A DNA stretch of 64,000 bases from Metaphire vulgaris (GCA_018105865.1 CM030840.1:13604294-13668293); one strand, 5' to 3'. Counted from the first letter of the stretch, positions 33,701 to 43,470 are shown. A program made the numbers and translations. Notes: generated by a model not told the origin, from the letters alone.

Positions 33701-36606
33701 AAATAAGTGTGTTTTAAGGTTCGATGAGAACGATTCGAAGTTGGTAGTCGTGGTCCCTGAATCCGAAAGTGCGTTCCAAAGGGGAGGGTTGCCACGGGTA
33801 ACGGATCTTTTTCCAAATTTCACGGTCTTGGAGGGAGGGAAACATAGAGGCGAGATCGTTAGCCGGAACGAAGCTGTGTGCGAAAAGCCTACAGCAACTA
33901 ATGAATCAATGTTTATAGCTGTAATAGGCAAGCAATAATAGCAAACATATAGCAACTAGTCCAATTATAACAACAAATAGCAAGTATAGAACACGGAAAA
34001 TGTAGCGGAATAAACCAGAACGAAATAAGTTTAACAATTACGGTAAGACCAAACCTTTTTCGCATACAGTTTTGAAATATCGTGAATAAAATAATTGAAA
34101 CAAATTCAAATTTTAAAAATTTACAATTTGCATCACTGCCACAGTTGGCTTCTGCAAAGTAAGGGGATTTGTTAATATTTAGAGAAAGTTGTTATATGTA
34201 TAATGTGATGTACCCAAGGGAAACATTGTTGTATAGGGAATTAACATATAGGCCTATGCTAATGACTTATGGTGTTTTGCTTTTGTCCGTAGCATACAAC
34301 CGCAAGAGGATTGGTGGAGCACGGACGGCGAAACGAGATCGATCGGTGGTAACAGCCTATCAGCGAGGACTTTCGGAGTTCGATGTGTGTCAACTTTAGA
34401 ATGCGAGAGTGGGAGTCGGAGGAGAAGGCGGAGGCGAAGGAGTCGTTGGCGAAGATTCTTCGGCCGAGCGACGACCGTTTTCGATTTAAATTAAATATTT
34501 TCGAATATAATTTCGGTGAATAAAGTTGATTAGTAGTACAGTCGAATTGTCGTGAATCGATTGAGTCGTCTCTATGTTGAACCAGGACCTTTATTTATTC
34601 TATATAGGAGTATCCAGAACAATCTTTATGGTCACTGATCTATGCCCACCAGCAATAAATCTGCTTTTGGCATTGGCGCCTATTAATAGACGACAATGGT
34701 TTCTATGGTTTCTGTCCACCAGTGGGCGGAGCAACCGGACTTTGTTGGTAAACACTGGATACCCCTACTAGATGTTTTAACTTGTCCGATTTTGAAAGTA
34801 TTTCTGAGTCCGTAGTTATGGAGTGTTGCCAGCAGTAGAATATAGCTGAGTTGACGATAGGGAAAACTATCAAAACTATGATATTGAATGGCAGCTAGAA
34901 AGTATTAATTTGTAGACATTTGTAGTTTAAGATTAAATATGTATTATTAGAAGAAATGGTGCTGTGTCCGCGTAAATGTTTACTGTTTCCACCCTTGAGT
35001 AAGATACATTATAAATAGATTTCCGCCTTGAGATGAGTTGAGTTACAATTTAGACAAGTTCTTAAGTATTGTAAGTGGTGGAACGTCACAATATATATAA
35101 AATGGCGGGGCAGTTATTATTATATTATTTATATAGTAATGAAGGGATTATTATTATATTTGAGTTAATATAATATGCTACACCGGATCGCCACAAAGTA
35201 TTGACATGATATCAAAATCAAATAACTGATTATAACTTAGAACATTAACTTGAGATAAATGTACAAAAATAATAGATAGATTATGTGCTACTTTCAGTAA
35301 CCTTGACTTAAAATAAACATAGTAGAAAACCTGCAATACAATAGAGGCAAAAATGTGCCATATCAGACACAATTATGATATAATTACCTTGATGCCAGTG
35401 TGTAGAGGCATCTGTTGATGGTACTTTAAATCTAACCGCTAAGAAACCGGTAATTTCATAATGGCTGTATTCATGCAGACTGAAAGAAACGCCAAATTTA
35501 GAATTGCCCGAATGTTCAAACCATAAATGCGAAAACTAAACGATTATATTTTGTAGAAAAGAAATGTTTTATACCGTAGACAAACAAGGGGGCGCTGGAG
35601 GTGGGCGAAGGCTGAGATCCGGTGTTTAGAGTTAGATTATAGTATCCGGCATCTTGTGTTTGCACACCCCAAATATTCAGCGTGATCATTCTCGTTGCGC
35701 GGTCATAGTAGGTATCTGTGTTTAGCCCGAGATTCCTTGAAAATCCAGCCTTCCAATACACGATCGTGTAATTGGAGAAAGTTCCAGAGACCACCCATTG
35801 AAGTTTGCAGTTCTCTCCTGGGTTTTTCTTTACTAAGTTCGGAGGTGTAATTGATACCGTTTCTACAAAATCAGGAATCAGGCTGAAAATATTATTCCCT
35901 TGACATTCCAGTAGAATTAAACTGAAAAATCTACTAAATCGTGTCAATCTAATCTTGATTAGATAACATCTCTATGTAGAGTGGACTTTCTGGATCAGAC
36001 CTCCTACGTGCTAAATTGAAAACTATGGAAGTCACTTCAATGTTTTGCATGGCCGACAGCCCCATGATGTGGGACATTACAAGGGAAAATGGCATTGGAT
36101 GAGCAGCGTCAAGACAATACTCTCTACTCAGTCATTTGGAAGCATTGCCATAGACTCGATAAGTTTGATGAAATAATTCAGGCCAGACATAGTTGTCATT
36201 CATCTTCGTTCTATCATTGCAATGAACGCATATCCTCGCTAAAGTCATAGGAGGAATGTCACCTCTAACAAAGCCTGAGGGTTATCTAATTCTTGATAAA
36301 AAACTACCAAATACTGCGGATTGTCAATTTTTGTTTTGCTACTGTTGAACATTAAACATTTATGGACTACAGTATATTGCCTCAATAATTATCATCACAT
36401 TGAATGCTAAACTTATACTAAACTCCATAATTCACTAGTAGACTGCGCCAGACAGGGCAGCGAAACCAGATTTTAAAGAGCGTCCTTTCAATGGAAAACG
36501 AAACAATAATTTCTGGATTTCAATTAAGTATTCGAAATTCTACTTTACCTGACAATCCCTTTGCAACAAACAAGAAAATCAGGTTGAACAGAAGTTGGAT
36601 CTTCAT
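16773..36606 (-). CDS. Paralog B: predicted secreted Ig/FN3 protein (5 exons, 558 aa)
   Basis: Exons 36606-36549, 35862-35575, 26801-26451, 19231-18926 and 17446-16773 join in phase for 1,677 nt ending in TAA at 16773-16775. Layout: signal peptide 1-19, Ig1 20-115, Ig2 116-232, Ig3 233-334, two FN3-like modules 335-558. Compared with A and C, one extra base near 16815 shifts the frame, so the exon stops before the stalk. No transmembrane or cytoplasmic exon remains between here and the residual terminal exon at 15919-15933. All ectodomain exons are open, so either this is a soluble form of the receptor or it is an early pseudogene. Expression data would decide. Confidence 0.72.
17447..18925. 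other. Intron of B with CR1 3' ends
   Basis: 17793-17863 is an AAT/GTT microsatellite followed by a CR1/L2 tail to 17960. 18020-18130 is a CR1 3' UTR (TATAGCGCTGCCC). 18190-18650 is a longer minus-strand piece ending in LLVPPELWNSIP, typical of the CR1/L2 C-terminus. Confidence 0.65.
18926..19231 (-). CDS. Paralog B exon 4: Ig-like domain 3
   Basis: The exon is 306 nt, phase 1-1. I translated it in full: it is open from RPIFSNFFPLSKKW to FQLIPP, with NFTMTLSN in the F-strand position. It has no in-frame ATG near its start, so simple ORF searches miss it. Length and splice sites match the A exon at 50385-50690. Confidence 0.84.
19593..21297 (-). mobile_element. CR1-type LINE, 5'-truncated reverse transcriptase in an intron of B
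   Basis: A 476-codon frame (21258-19828) carries SYRPISNLSTLSKLLER, LDLSAAFDTVDHEILL, VPQGSVLGPILF and LYADDTQVYG, the fingers-to-palm motifs of CR1 RT. The C-terminus continues in another frame (20033-19695), so a frameshift lies near 19990. The 3' end is an AAT run at 19593-19610. The matching intron of A (about 51000-51100) lacks it. Confidence 0.9.
21419..22329 (-). mobile_element. hAT relic with TAATTAG arrays and hATC domain remnant; empty site in A
   Basis: Ends CAGTGATGGGTAATTGCC and CAGTGATAGGTAGGCC are flanked by ATATAAAT at both sides (21411-21418 and 22330-22337). Minus-strand frames keep TLDPRSKLKWIESAEE and ATFKRSFSASGFILNDRRNR, the latter the C-terminal dimerisation region of hAT transposases. 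The A intron reads ATATCAAT once at 51188-51195, the empty site. Confidence 0.9.
22451..22500. repeat. TC microsatellite
   Basis: Pure TC dinucleotide run. Confidence 0.9.
22560..23335 (+). mobile_element. CR1-type LINE 3' fragment
   Basis: Frames contain IDHCNSLY, HHITPVLKSFHWLKVPERINF and SYTAPCLWNDLPSEIRK, the C-terminal part of CR1 ORF2, with several frameshifts. It ends at AGCGCTATAGAAATTTTG. Confidence 0.8.
23489..23890. mobile_element. hAT-type ends and a dispersed repeat
   Basis: CAGCGGTTCCCGACCC at 23489 and CAGTGGCGTGCAGAGG at 23555 are typical hAT-like termini, with partners not found. 23750-23890 matches 52605-52700 (TATTAGGCTAAATC, then CTACCRTGCTGCTTC). Confidence 0.5.
24056..25155. 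mobile_element. Fold-back element with 15-bp tandem arms (ACTCGGCGACGAACG)
   Basis: 24056-24145 and 25046-25155 are inverted arrays of a 15-bp unit ACTCGGCGACGAACG with variants. The roughly 900-bp spacer is AT-rich and has no recognised gene. Frames across the arms (RRRTTRRR-like) are artefacts of the repeat. Confidence 0.75.
25421..26110. mobile_element. Fold-back element with GGTCCCG arms
   Basis: The left arm TTAGGTCCCGGGTCAAATGG (25429-25448) is inverted at 26003-26110, where about six units of 14-17 bp contain GGTCCCG or GGTCCGA. The middle has a roughly 90-bp direct duplication (TAAAGTTCTTTATAT, 25585 and 25680). Confidence 0.6.
26111..26450. other. Intron of B with a CCCAACCC-rich hAT-like end
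   Basis: On the minus strand, CAGAGATGACCATGAGT followed by GGGTTAACCC and GGGTTGGG words resembles the end of the nested hAT at 43969. Confidence 0.45.
26451..26801 (-). CDS. Paralog B exon 3: Ig-like domain 2
   Basis: The exon is 351 nt, phase 1-1, acceptor TTTTGTAG, donor CTC|GTGAGT. It has a canonical Cys pair (INCSAT and YFHCQVQ) with YYFWYG between. The aligned A exon is nine bases longer. Confidence 0.88.
27194..27650 (+). repeat. Long dispersed repeat, copy 2
   Basis: It pairs with 140-640 (same TATATAAGGAGCTCCGG box). It ends in an ATT run at 27677-27736 and a CR1/L2-like tail to 27835. Confidence 0.6.
27838..28488 (+). mobile_element. RTE-like LINE fragment, copy 2, interrupted by a piggyBac element
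   Basis: It shares SDVICEKEVKSCLAKARAA and the downstream C-terminal piece (GRGYPGSTTSEPGRN) with copy 1. It breaks at CTTTAA and resumes at 30521 with GAATTCGAGTTGG, the sequence that is continuous at 2806 in copy 1. Confidence 0.8.
28493..30516 (+). mobile_element. piggyBac element inserted in the LINE, transposase mostly lost
   Basis: It is flanked by TTAA (28489-28492 and 30517-30520) with ends CCCATTCGTGCC and CCCATTCATGCC. Subterminal palindromes of the form GCGTCCCATNNATGGGACGC occur near both ends. Relics of the transposase 3' part are in 29876-30200, ending RRCAVCGAKVNKTV, a piece of the C-terminal cysteine-rich domain. A hAT-like element (29343-29690) is nested inside. The 5' side reads TTAAGGTTAA, one TTAA more than expected. 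Confidence 0.8.
29343..29690. mobile_element. hAT-like element filled with a TTGCCAAAA array
   Basis: Ends CAGGGGCGTCATTT / CAGTGGCGTCATTT with a perfect 8-bp duplication GTATAAGG (29335-29342 and 29691-29698). The interior 29420-29660 is a degenerate array of TTGCCAAAAAT-like units. Confidence 0.88.
30877..31378 (-). mobile_element. L2/CR1-like LINE 3' fragment nested in piggyBac 2
   Basis: The minus frame includes ISGPKIWNSLPLVVRSSN. The 3' end at 30877 has an AAT tail and TGCACTTCTATAGCACC. The same 3' end recurs at 47081-47349. The far end carries a small inverted repeat of TCTAATGTGAT. Confidence 0.75.
31456..33374 (+). pseudogene. piggyBac transposase pseudogene
   Basis: The N-terminal acidic region (EDEGDVSDEYESSDSEYL) is followed by the DDE-type catalytic core of the piggyBac family: first Asp in LTVDEQLVPFRGRCPF, second in VIGDNFFTS, third in SGVDNMDHM. 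The C-terminus has a cysteine-rich finger (CYFCSRSRD, STCGKAVCAEH). Lesions: a frameshift near 32000, a TAA at 32652, a 37-bp tandem duplication at 32707-32780, and a frameshift near 32980. All three catalytic Asp remain, so decay is fairly recent. Confidence 0.88.
33620..33960 (-). mobile_element. CR1-type LINE 3' fragment
   Basis: The minus frame reads GKRSVTRGNPPLWNAL and SNLKTHLFRISY, very close to the fragment at 7832-8384. It ends TTTATATAGTGCTATAG. Confidence 0.75.
33961..35574. other. Intron of B (Ig1 to Ig2); no gene recognised
   Basis: 34300-34540 is GC-richer with purine-rich GGAGTCGGAGG and a GAATAAAG motif, possibly a retroelement end. 35100-35515 aligns with the A intron around 61550-61830 (AATCAAATAACT, then TTAGAACATTAA). 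Confidence 0.4.
35575..35862 (-). CDS. Paralog B exon 2: Ig-like domain 1
   Basis: The exon is 288 nt, phase 1-1. It is very close to the D exon, with GENCKLQWVVSG, YWKAG and DAGYYNLTLN. Differences cluster in the stretch after NTDT (YYDRATRMITLNIWG here, VYDSVKGIIMLSIWN in D). The second canonical Ig cysteine is missing. Confidence 0.88.
36549..36606 (-). CDS. Paralog B exon 1: signal peptide
   Basis: The exon is 58 nt, encodes MKIQLLFNLIFLFVAKGLS, and has a phase 1 donor CAG|GTAAAG. It is nearly identical to exon 1 of D (5154-5211), and the flanking DNA is also shared. Confidence 0.88.
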
Positions 36607-36877
36607 TTTCACAAGTAGGTCTATGATCGTAACTTCTACACTATGATATTTGTCTTGTCTTCTGCATTTAATTGAATAAAATGAGAAAGTATACCTCTCA
36701 ATTTGAGCTATTTCTTACCGAGCGCTGCCTTTTATGACAAAGTTGTGTAGCCTGTGTAGCCTAATGTGAGGGCGAGAGAGTCATCAAAGCCAAGTCAGCC
36801 GAGGCAACTATAATGCGTACTTGAATGAAAGGCCATGTCTTCATGAATATTTTATTCTACAGGTTGGAACTGAGGTC
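36607..36877 (-). promoter_or_regulatory. 5' flank of paralog B, shared with D
   Basis: It is homologous to 5212-5483 and ends at the CATTGAAT that is the empty site of the element inserted upstream of D. It presumably includes leader and promoter; the ATG context GAAAATGA has A at -3. Confidence 0.4.
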
Positions 36878-36909
36878 CATTGAATGTCATTGAAATACTA
36901 TCACTTGGT

Positions 36910-37872
36910 CAGCAAATGTTCTTCAACCATGGAAGCTACTAATGCGCATTTGTATTTTGTATGGAAGGCGTATTTGTATGGAAGACGTATTTGTATGGAA
37001 GGCGTATTAGTATGGAATGTCATATCTTCACAAATGGAACACCACTCTGCCTGTCTTATTGTATATCTCTACATTGCATCTCTTTATGATATTGCCTCTG
37101 CGTTTTCTAAGGTATTAATTTATTCACTAAATGAATTCCAGCTTTCACCGATCTAATTTTGAAGAATTTCAAACCACCAATACAATCAATCAATTGCTCA
37201 ATCAACTTCAATGGCGCTACTACCATAATGCCAGAGGAATCTCCCATGGTGTTCCAGATCCAAGCCCAATCAGAGCAGGGTGAAGTCGTAGGGATCAGTT
37301 AATGATCAGTGTTAGAATAGTCGAAAAAAGGCCACGTTTTAAAACCAGACCTAAATGATGACAGTGCGTTGGTTTAAAATTTCTAGTTCTAAAAATCTGC
37401 ATAGCTCTATTTAAGAACCATCGGACAGCCACATGCAATGGACATAAACCTACTTGCAAATGATGTCCCCGGTCAATTATGAAATTATTTCTATGGTGAA
37501 CTTACAAATTTATCACTTTACCACAATACGTAGATTGCATTCCATTTCTTCTTTTGACAACAACCGGTCCAAAAGCAAATCAATGCAGAAATTCAATTCA
37601 ATATTTTGATGTTGAAGATTGTTACCCGCATTGTGATAGTCGCAGTCTGCCATATTCGTTCCTATTTCCCCACAATCTTTTAGCCATTTGCCATGTGTTA
37701 CATGAACATTGAACAGGCTTCACTTGGGGAACTGAAGGGAAATTAGCTACACAAGAATTCTCTACTTCCTCATTCGTCTACTTTCTTATGAATCTTATGA
37801 ATGTGGTTAGGGTGAAATGAAATATTGATACAAATTCTTAAGAAAATTCATCCAGAAAATCGGGTACGCGGA
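36910..37872. other. Upstream of B; no gene recognised
   Basis: 36962-37015 has three tandem copies of a TTTGTATGGAAGRCGTA unit. The remainder shows nothing I can assign. Confidence 0.4.
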
Positions 37873-38150
37873 CTATTGACCACAGAACGATTGACCATAG
37901 GACGATTGACCACTGGACGATTGACCACAGCGGACTTGTGACCACTGGACGATTGACCACAGCCGACATTATATGATCAAAAGTGGCCAAAAGTCTACTG
38001 TTATCAATGGCCATTTTCTCAAACGTCCGCAGTGGTCAATCGTTCAGTGGTCAAAAATCCGCTGTGGTCAATCGTCCAATGGTCAAAAGTCCGCTGTGGT
38101 CAATCGTCCTATGGTAAATCGTCCTATGGTCAATCGTCCTGTGGTCAATC
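37873..38150. mobile_element. Fold-back element with 17-bp GGACGATTGACCAC arms
   Basis: About five units of GGACGATTGACCACWGG on the left are matched by inverted units (GGTCAATCGTCCWATGG) on the right. Only about 60 bp separate the arms. It directly abuts the telomere-like element at 38151. Confidence 0.75.
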
Positions 38151-38322
38151 GGTCTACATTGGTATTTAAAATGCGCACCAGTAGTTTTTTGCGCACCTGG
38201 AAGTTTCACTAGGAAATTGCGCACCAGGGGCGTACGGGTTAGGTTAGACTTAGGGTTAAAATCATCCCTTATTCTAACTCTAACCCTCACCATAACAAAA
38301 CCTAACCTAAACCTAACCCTAT
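38151..38322. mobile_element. Palindromic element with telomere-like centre, copy 2 (truncated)
   Basis: It starts GGTCTACATT and keeps the left arm and part of the CCCTAA-type centre, but the right arm is missing. Confidence 0.75.
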
Positions 38323-38325
38323 TTG

Positions 38326-39088
38326 TTTAGCAACCAAGGGAAATACAGGACTGTCTCGAACCCTGGTTCTATGATAAAAACACAAACCTTATATAATAAA
38401 CAAATAAAGTCATACAATGCATCTCCTTTGATACGTAAAACCGTCATCGACGTTGATATTGTGCAGCGTCACATGCCTATATTGGTAGATGTTGATCCGC
38501 AGCCACGAGATATTTGCATACGCCCGCGGGGAGTTAATAATTAAAAGCAATGGAATCGCGAATAGAAATTGATGAATGAAGGTTCTTATATAGTCACTTT
38601 CTTTGAACCATCTACTGTAAATCCATCTTAATCCCCTTATTACACGAGATATTTGCATAAGGCCGGTGGGAGTACGTAATTCAAAGCATTGGAATCGAGA
38701 ATAGAAATTGATGAATGAAGGTTATTATAGTCACTTTCTTTGAATCATCGACTGTAAATCCATCTTAATCCTTTTATAACACGTGCGAACTTAATGAAAC
38801 TTAACTAAAAATCCATCTTAATCCTCTTATAACTGCGTGCGAACTTGCCAAACAAATCTATAATGGTTCAAGGGTTCCTTATTCGTTAGTATTTCCAAAT
38901 TTGAAACTGAATTTTAGAGAGTATAAGCTGGGTTGTTCAGTTCCTCCCATTGCTGTCACGTCATCAGCAAACTTCAGATTGTTGATCATGTACCCATTTA
39001 TTGCTGTCCCTCGATCCAATTCATTGAATACTCTCGCTTACACAGCCTATAGAAACATCGCGAGCAGTGCTGGTGACAGCACACACCT

Positions 39089-39148
<60 letters not shown>

Positions 39149-39240
39149 GTGTGATTTAAAAAGTGGTTTAAGAGGCAAAACCTTGCAAAACCACTTACCG
39201 GACGCCTACAACAATCATTATTATTCGATTATCATTTGTA
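38326..39240. repeat. Upstream segmental duplication, copy near B
   Basis: Partner of 7280-8580. It has an internal repeat of its own (TCACTTTCTTTGAA at about 38594 and 38729) and an AAT run at 39093-39147. Confidence 0.7.
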
Positions 39241-39753
39241 AAGCAGGACAAACATTTTATCGCCGACCGACGATGACCCAACTGTAGTAAAGATACCTGC
39301 AGAGGCGTCGTGCAATGGTAACTAAGTCTTACTCCCCATTTTGAAAACAGAATTTTTTACATGTTATTAATAACTTTTTTTATACTTTACATAAATTATA
39401 ATAAAAAGTAAATAAAAAATAATTTAGTTAGATTCTTAGAAATAAATAGGTTTTATAAGGCAGTGAAACAGACTAATATGAGTCAACTTCCTGTTTACTG
39501 GCGGTGTTTTTTCAAAAGAATTTACTAAATATTTAAATTTAAAAATATGGATACAACATTTATTTGGTCTTTTTATAGACTGATTTAGACTCCCCTTATT
39601 TTTTGATGCACTACGCCTCTGCCTACCTGTGAGCCAAGCAATACAATTTGGACGTCATTGTTGTAAGCCTAACGATGTGTGTTTGCGTGGTTGCGTTCCA
39701 TTGCTACGAATACCCGTTTCATATTTTAATTCGTTCGTTCCAACACTCAGTTA
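39241..39753. other. No gene recognised
   Basis: AT-rich DNA without recognised features. Confidence 0.4.
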
Positions 39754-39990
39754 GGTCTACATTAGTATGCGCACCAGTAGTCTGCGCACCTGGGAGTTTG
39801 CGCACTAGGAATTTGCGCATCAGGGGCGTACCAGGGTTAGGATTAGAGTTAGGGTTAAAGTTAACCCTCAACCTAACTCTAACCCTAACCCTAAACCTAA
39901 CCCTAACCCTTACCCCAACCCTGGTGCGTAAATTCCTAGTGCGCAAACTCCCAGGTGCGCAAACTACTGGTGCGCATACTATGCTACACC
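39754..39990. mobile_element. Palindromic element with telomere-like centre, copy 3
   Basis: It is 237 bp with a perfect 8-bp duplication CTCAGTTA (39746-39753 and 39991-39998). Same arms and centre as copy 1, with a shorter CCCTAA stretch. Confidence 0.9.
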
Positions 39991-40277
39991 CTCAGTTAGG
40001 CCATAGCGTCTTAGTTAAAGAATAGACATAGCTGCCTATAAAGCAGCGGTTCCCAGCCGATGGTACGCGTACACTGTACTCCTTGAGTTAAGCGAGTTGG
40101 TGCAAGTGAGTACGCGAAGAAAATGAAAATTCAAAAAATGTAAAGAAAGATACAAAAATAAATAACCATTTAGCGATAGTTGGGAATGGCAGCAGGAAAC
40201 AAGTATCGAGATTGAATTTGCCCCTAAACAGGGAATGATTATTGGAGTTGAGTTGCTCGTCTAATATTACCCTAAAA

Positions 40278-41172
40278 CAGTGCTGTGTAGTATTTGAAAT
40301 ACAAGTATTGGAAATACGTATTTGAAATACATTTATGTATTTTGTATTTTGTATTTTATAGTCACTGAAAAAGTATTTTGTATTTTAAAATACATTTCAG
40401 AAGTATTTTGTGTATTTCAAATACAATTTACAGTCAAAATACTCTTCTGTACTTTATCAAAAGTAAGCAACTGCCAACTAGTCACGCCATTAATTAAATT
40501 TAACCGGACTTACTTCCTTATTTTAAAAATAAATCTTTCATTATTATTATATATTCTATGCTTTCACTGAATTAATGGAATTTATAATATGGCGTCGCGT
40601 GGTGAAGGCAGCAAAGTTCCGGCAATGCCGGTTATTCTAGATGGCACACACTTTGCTAAAAAACCAAGATGGGGACAAAGATGTGACTACAGTACATGTT
40701 TAAAGTGCATACAAGTGAATTTTATGTTGATGCTGACAACTGACTTTAACCGAGTAGGCCCAATTAATCGTCATTGCAAATTTAATCAAGATATTTAATC
40801 TGACTGTACTAGCTGTTGAAGTAGAAATAGAAATGCTTTATTCTGCAATTTCTGCTGTTACCCTTTACTGTAGTGTTGACTGCTGTGTGTAGACACTAGG
40901 CAGGCTCTGTTTTTGTTACAGTGTTATTACACTTACCTTATTACACTTATTAAAACACTATTAGAGACTATTAAGCCCTTTACACTGCTGTCGATTGTCA
41001 TGGGGCCGTGAAAGTATTTTGTATTTGAAATGCATTTCTGAAAATGTATTTTCTATTTTGTATTTTGCTCTCCTCTCTGAAGTATTTGAGAAAAAGTATT
41101 AGAAATACATTTTTAAATGTATTTTGTATTTTGTATTTGAAATACTTTTAAAAAGTATCTTATGCAACACTG
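40278..41172. mobile_element. hAT-like element with GTATTTTGTATTT arrays
   Basis: Ends CAGTGCTGTGTAGTATTTG / CAGTGTTGCATAAGATAC with a perfect 8-bp duplication CCCTAAAA (40270-40277 and 41173-41180). Both subterminal parts are GTATTT words. A 69-codon frame at 40589-40798 is not recognised. Just left, 40043 begins CAGCGGTTCCCAGCC, another hAT-type end. Confidence 0.88.
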
Positions 41173-41457
41173 CCCTAAAATAGTTCGTCTGGGACATCTT
41201 TAAGAAAATTCCTATATTCAATAATCTGATCTTCGTCGCTATACTACTGTATCTTTGTGTTCTCCCTATTCTGGTATCATGGCAACGCCACTGGTATTGC
41301 TTAGCGTTAATAGCAGATCTGATAGGATTATGAATTTCATGGATGAATTGATTTTAAAGAATATCGTTTGTAAAATAAACAACAAAACATTTTGATTCGA
41401 ATAAAGTTCTTTGCGCATAATATGAAGGCAAATATTCAGCAGAAGTAGAATAATAAT

Positions 41458-41460
<3 letters not shown>

Positions 41461-41534
<74 letters not shown>
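41461..41534. repeat. CAT microsatellite
   Basis: Pure CAT run just upstream of the plus-strand FN3 exon. Confidence 0.9.
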
Positions 41535-41576
41535 ATTTAATTATTATTTAAAGTCCTTTTTCTTTTTGTGCATCAG

Positions 41577-42063
41577 GTCCACCAGAGAAACCGTCAAGCG
41601 TTAGACTTTACGTTGCGTCTCACAGCTCCATCGCTGTTCTATGCAACAGAAAATGGACGAATTCATTTTCACAGGAACAGACGGCAGTGTTTAATCTAGA
41701 CTCCTGGACTCCGGTGGGGCTGACAAAGCCAGGAGAAACTGACAAGACCGGGGGGGAAGTCAGCTAGGGGGCTGCTGTTAGTTGATGTAGTATGCCAAAA
41801 TTTCCGGGGAGAATTTGAAATTTCCGAAGGGAAAGGGCAATTTCCTCCCGGAAACGGCCTAGTTTAAACCCTGACAGACGGTGTTCTTTCTTCTCAGACT
41901 CACTGAAGGCGGCATCGGCGTCGACTTATCAAGCATCAGTTACACAGGTGAAGATTACAACGCAACCATCACCGCGTACTTTACCAGGAACATTCAGCCG
42001 GAGATGGACTACACGGCGAGCGTCTGGTCATTGAATGAGTTCGGATCGAGTGTTAGTGTATAA
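41577..42063 (+). pseudogene. FN3 exon on the opposite strand, split by a hAT element
   Basis: The acceptor TTTTTGTGCATCAG opens PPEKPSSVRLYVASHSSIAV in phase 1. After the insertion the frame resumes with RLTEGGIGVDLSSISY and ends NIQPEMDYTASVWSLNEFG, which matches the end of the FN3-1 module in paralogs A to C (TDYMASIW, NLYG). Ignoring the insert and one copy of its duplicated target, the frame is unbroken up to a TAA at 42061-42063. No neighbouring exon was found on this strand, so it may be an orphan exon of a related gene. Confidence 0.7.
41685..41873. mobile_element. 189-bp hAT-like MITE inside the FN3 exon
   Basis: Ends CAGTGTTTAATCTAG / CAGGGTTTAAACTAG with a perfect 8-bp duplication ACAGACGG (41677-41684 and 41874-41881). 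A relative is at 52746-52908. Confidence 0.9.
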
Positions 42064-42974
42064 TGCAAAGACGAATATTGCATATAAAAGTGTTGCTGAT
42101 GCTACATGTATATCTAGAACACTTGGCGTTCAATCTAGATATGAACAGTTCATAACTATTGTGATACGTGTGTACGACTGTACGTATGACGATTCTCTCA
42201 CTTTCTCTCATATTCGAACGTTCGGGGAGTTGAACAGAAAATGCGTTCCTATTTTTAAAGTATTTATTCAATAGAATCATCGAATTAGTGCATAAATCGG
42301 CTATTCAATATAAATTCAATTACTTTATTATACAAAAGTCTTAAATCAAATCCTAATATTTGCTGCGCTAACATTTATATCTAATCGGGAAAATAAGCAA
42401 TCGGTTTATAGGCGCTACTAGGAAAGGACAAATGGACATTAATCAAGAACTGGTGTCTGTGCCAATGCATTAAATTTACTGACTCATAATATTAAATATA
42501 AAAAATGTTCTACTGTATTCTTTATTGTACTTGGACTTAAACTTTGTTGGCTAAAAAGCAGTTGGAACACAGAAATATCCGTAATCTGTTGATTCGATTA
42601 CTTTTCTAGTTAGTGCGAAGAATTTTAATAAAGGAATTGGCCATTAGTTGCACACATTGTTGGGTTTGAGTTGTTCATAACACGTCAATTCAGCAAAACC
42701 ATTTACTATTTTGCATAACATTGTTCATATGGTTTTAAAAGAAATAGAAGGATTACATGTTTCAAGCTGCTTCCGATACCACTAGAATCAAATTGAAATC
42801 ATACACGTATTTTGACATCATACAAAATGATACCCAGAGGATAGTATCTATCCAATTGAGTGTATTTCCTAATTAAAATTAATCAGTTTCCTATAATCTT
42901 CGATATTCACTGAAGTCTCTTTTAATAATAATTATAATCAGTACTGTATCTTATCAGTCTGATAAGGCTATGCA

Positions 42975-43155
42975 CAGGGCTTTTTTCTAGGAAAAAGGAT
43001 TGGGGACTCATCCCTTTTTACTCTTCAACAAAAACGGGTATGGGAACGCCGTACCTGTACGTTCCCAAAAGCCTACATATCCATAATTATATATACAATC
43101 TGGCAAAAAGATGTGGGAACGCCGTTCCCGTGTGTTCCCACTGAAAAAATCCCTG
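42975..43155. mobile_element. MITE-like insert with CAGGGNTTTTTTC ends
   Basis: Ends CAGGGCTTTTTTC / CAGGGATTTTTTC, with GGGAACGCCGT words repeated inside. The flanking 8-mers do not match, so the target duplication is lost. Confidence 0.55.
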
Positions 43156-43304
43156 GCGTTAACATAATATTTTATATATAACGTATATGCCTAAATATTC
43201 ATATGCGTAGACAGATATGTCATCATCATTTTGTAGAGCTTTAAATGCTGAATCCGATGGTATATAAATGCAAACTTTCGGAGCATGAGTTAAAATGAAC
43301 TATA

Positions 43305-43310
43305 TTTATT
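43305..43310 (-). promoter_or_regulatory. Candidate polyadenylation signal of paralog A
   Basis: AATAAA on the minus strand lies about 160 nt past the stop of the terminal exon and is the first such hexamer seen downstream. The region is AT-rich, so chance occurrence is possible. Confidence 0.3.
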
Positions 43311-43470
43311 GAGACTTTTCTCATCAATTAGTAATATTACTAATATTAACTACTGTACAAGTTTAATAATATTAAAAATCCAAGTGATTATTGCGCATAA
43401 TATGGTAAACTCTTTTGTGTGAATCATTCCAAAACTCAACAGTATTGTTAAATTCTAACTGCGTTGGACA

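Larger units (their letters stand above)
42340..43450. repeat. Downstream segmental duplication, copy 3' of A
   Basis: Partner of 15050-15860. It includes a 181-bp insert at 42975-43155. Confidence 0.6.

Noticed and set aside
37873..38150. CRISPR-like array of GACGATTGACC repeats
   Set aside because: No unique spacers, both orientations present, eukaryotic context; it is a fold-back element.
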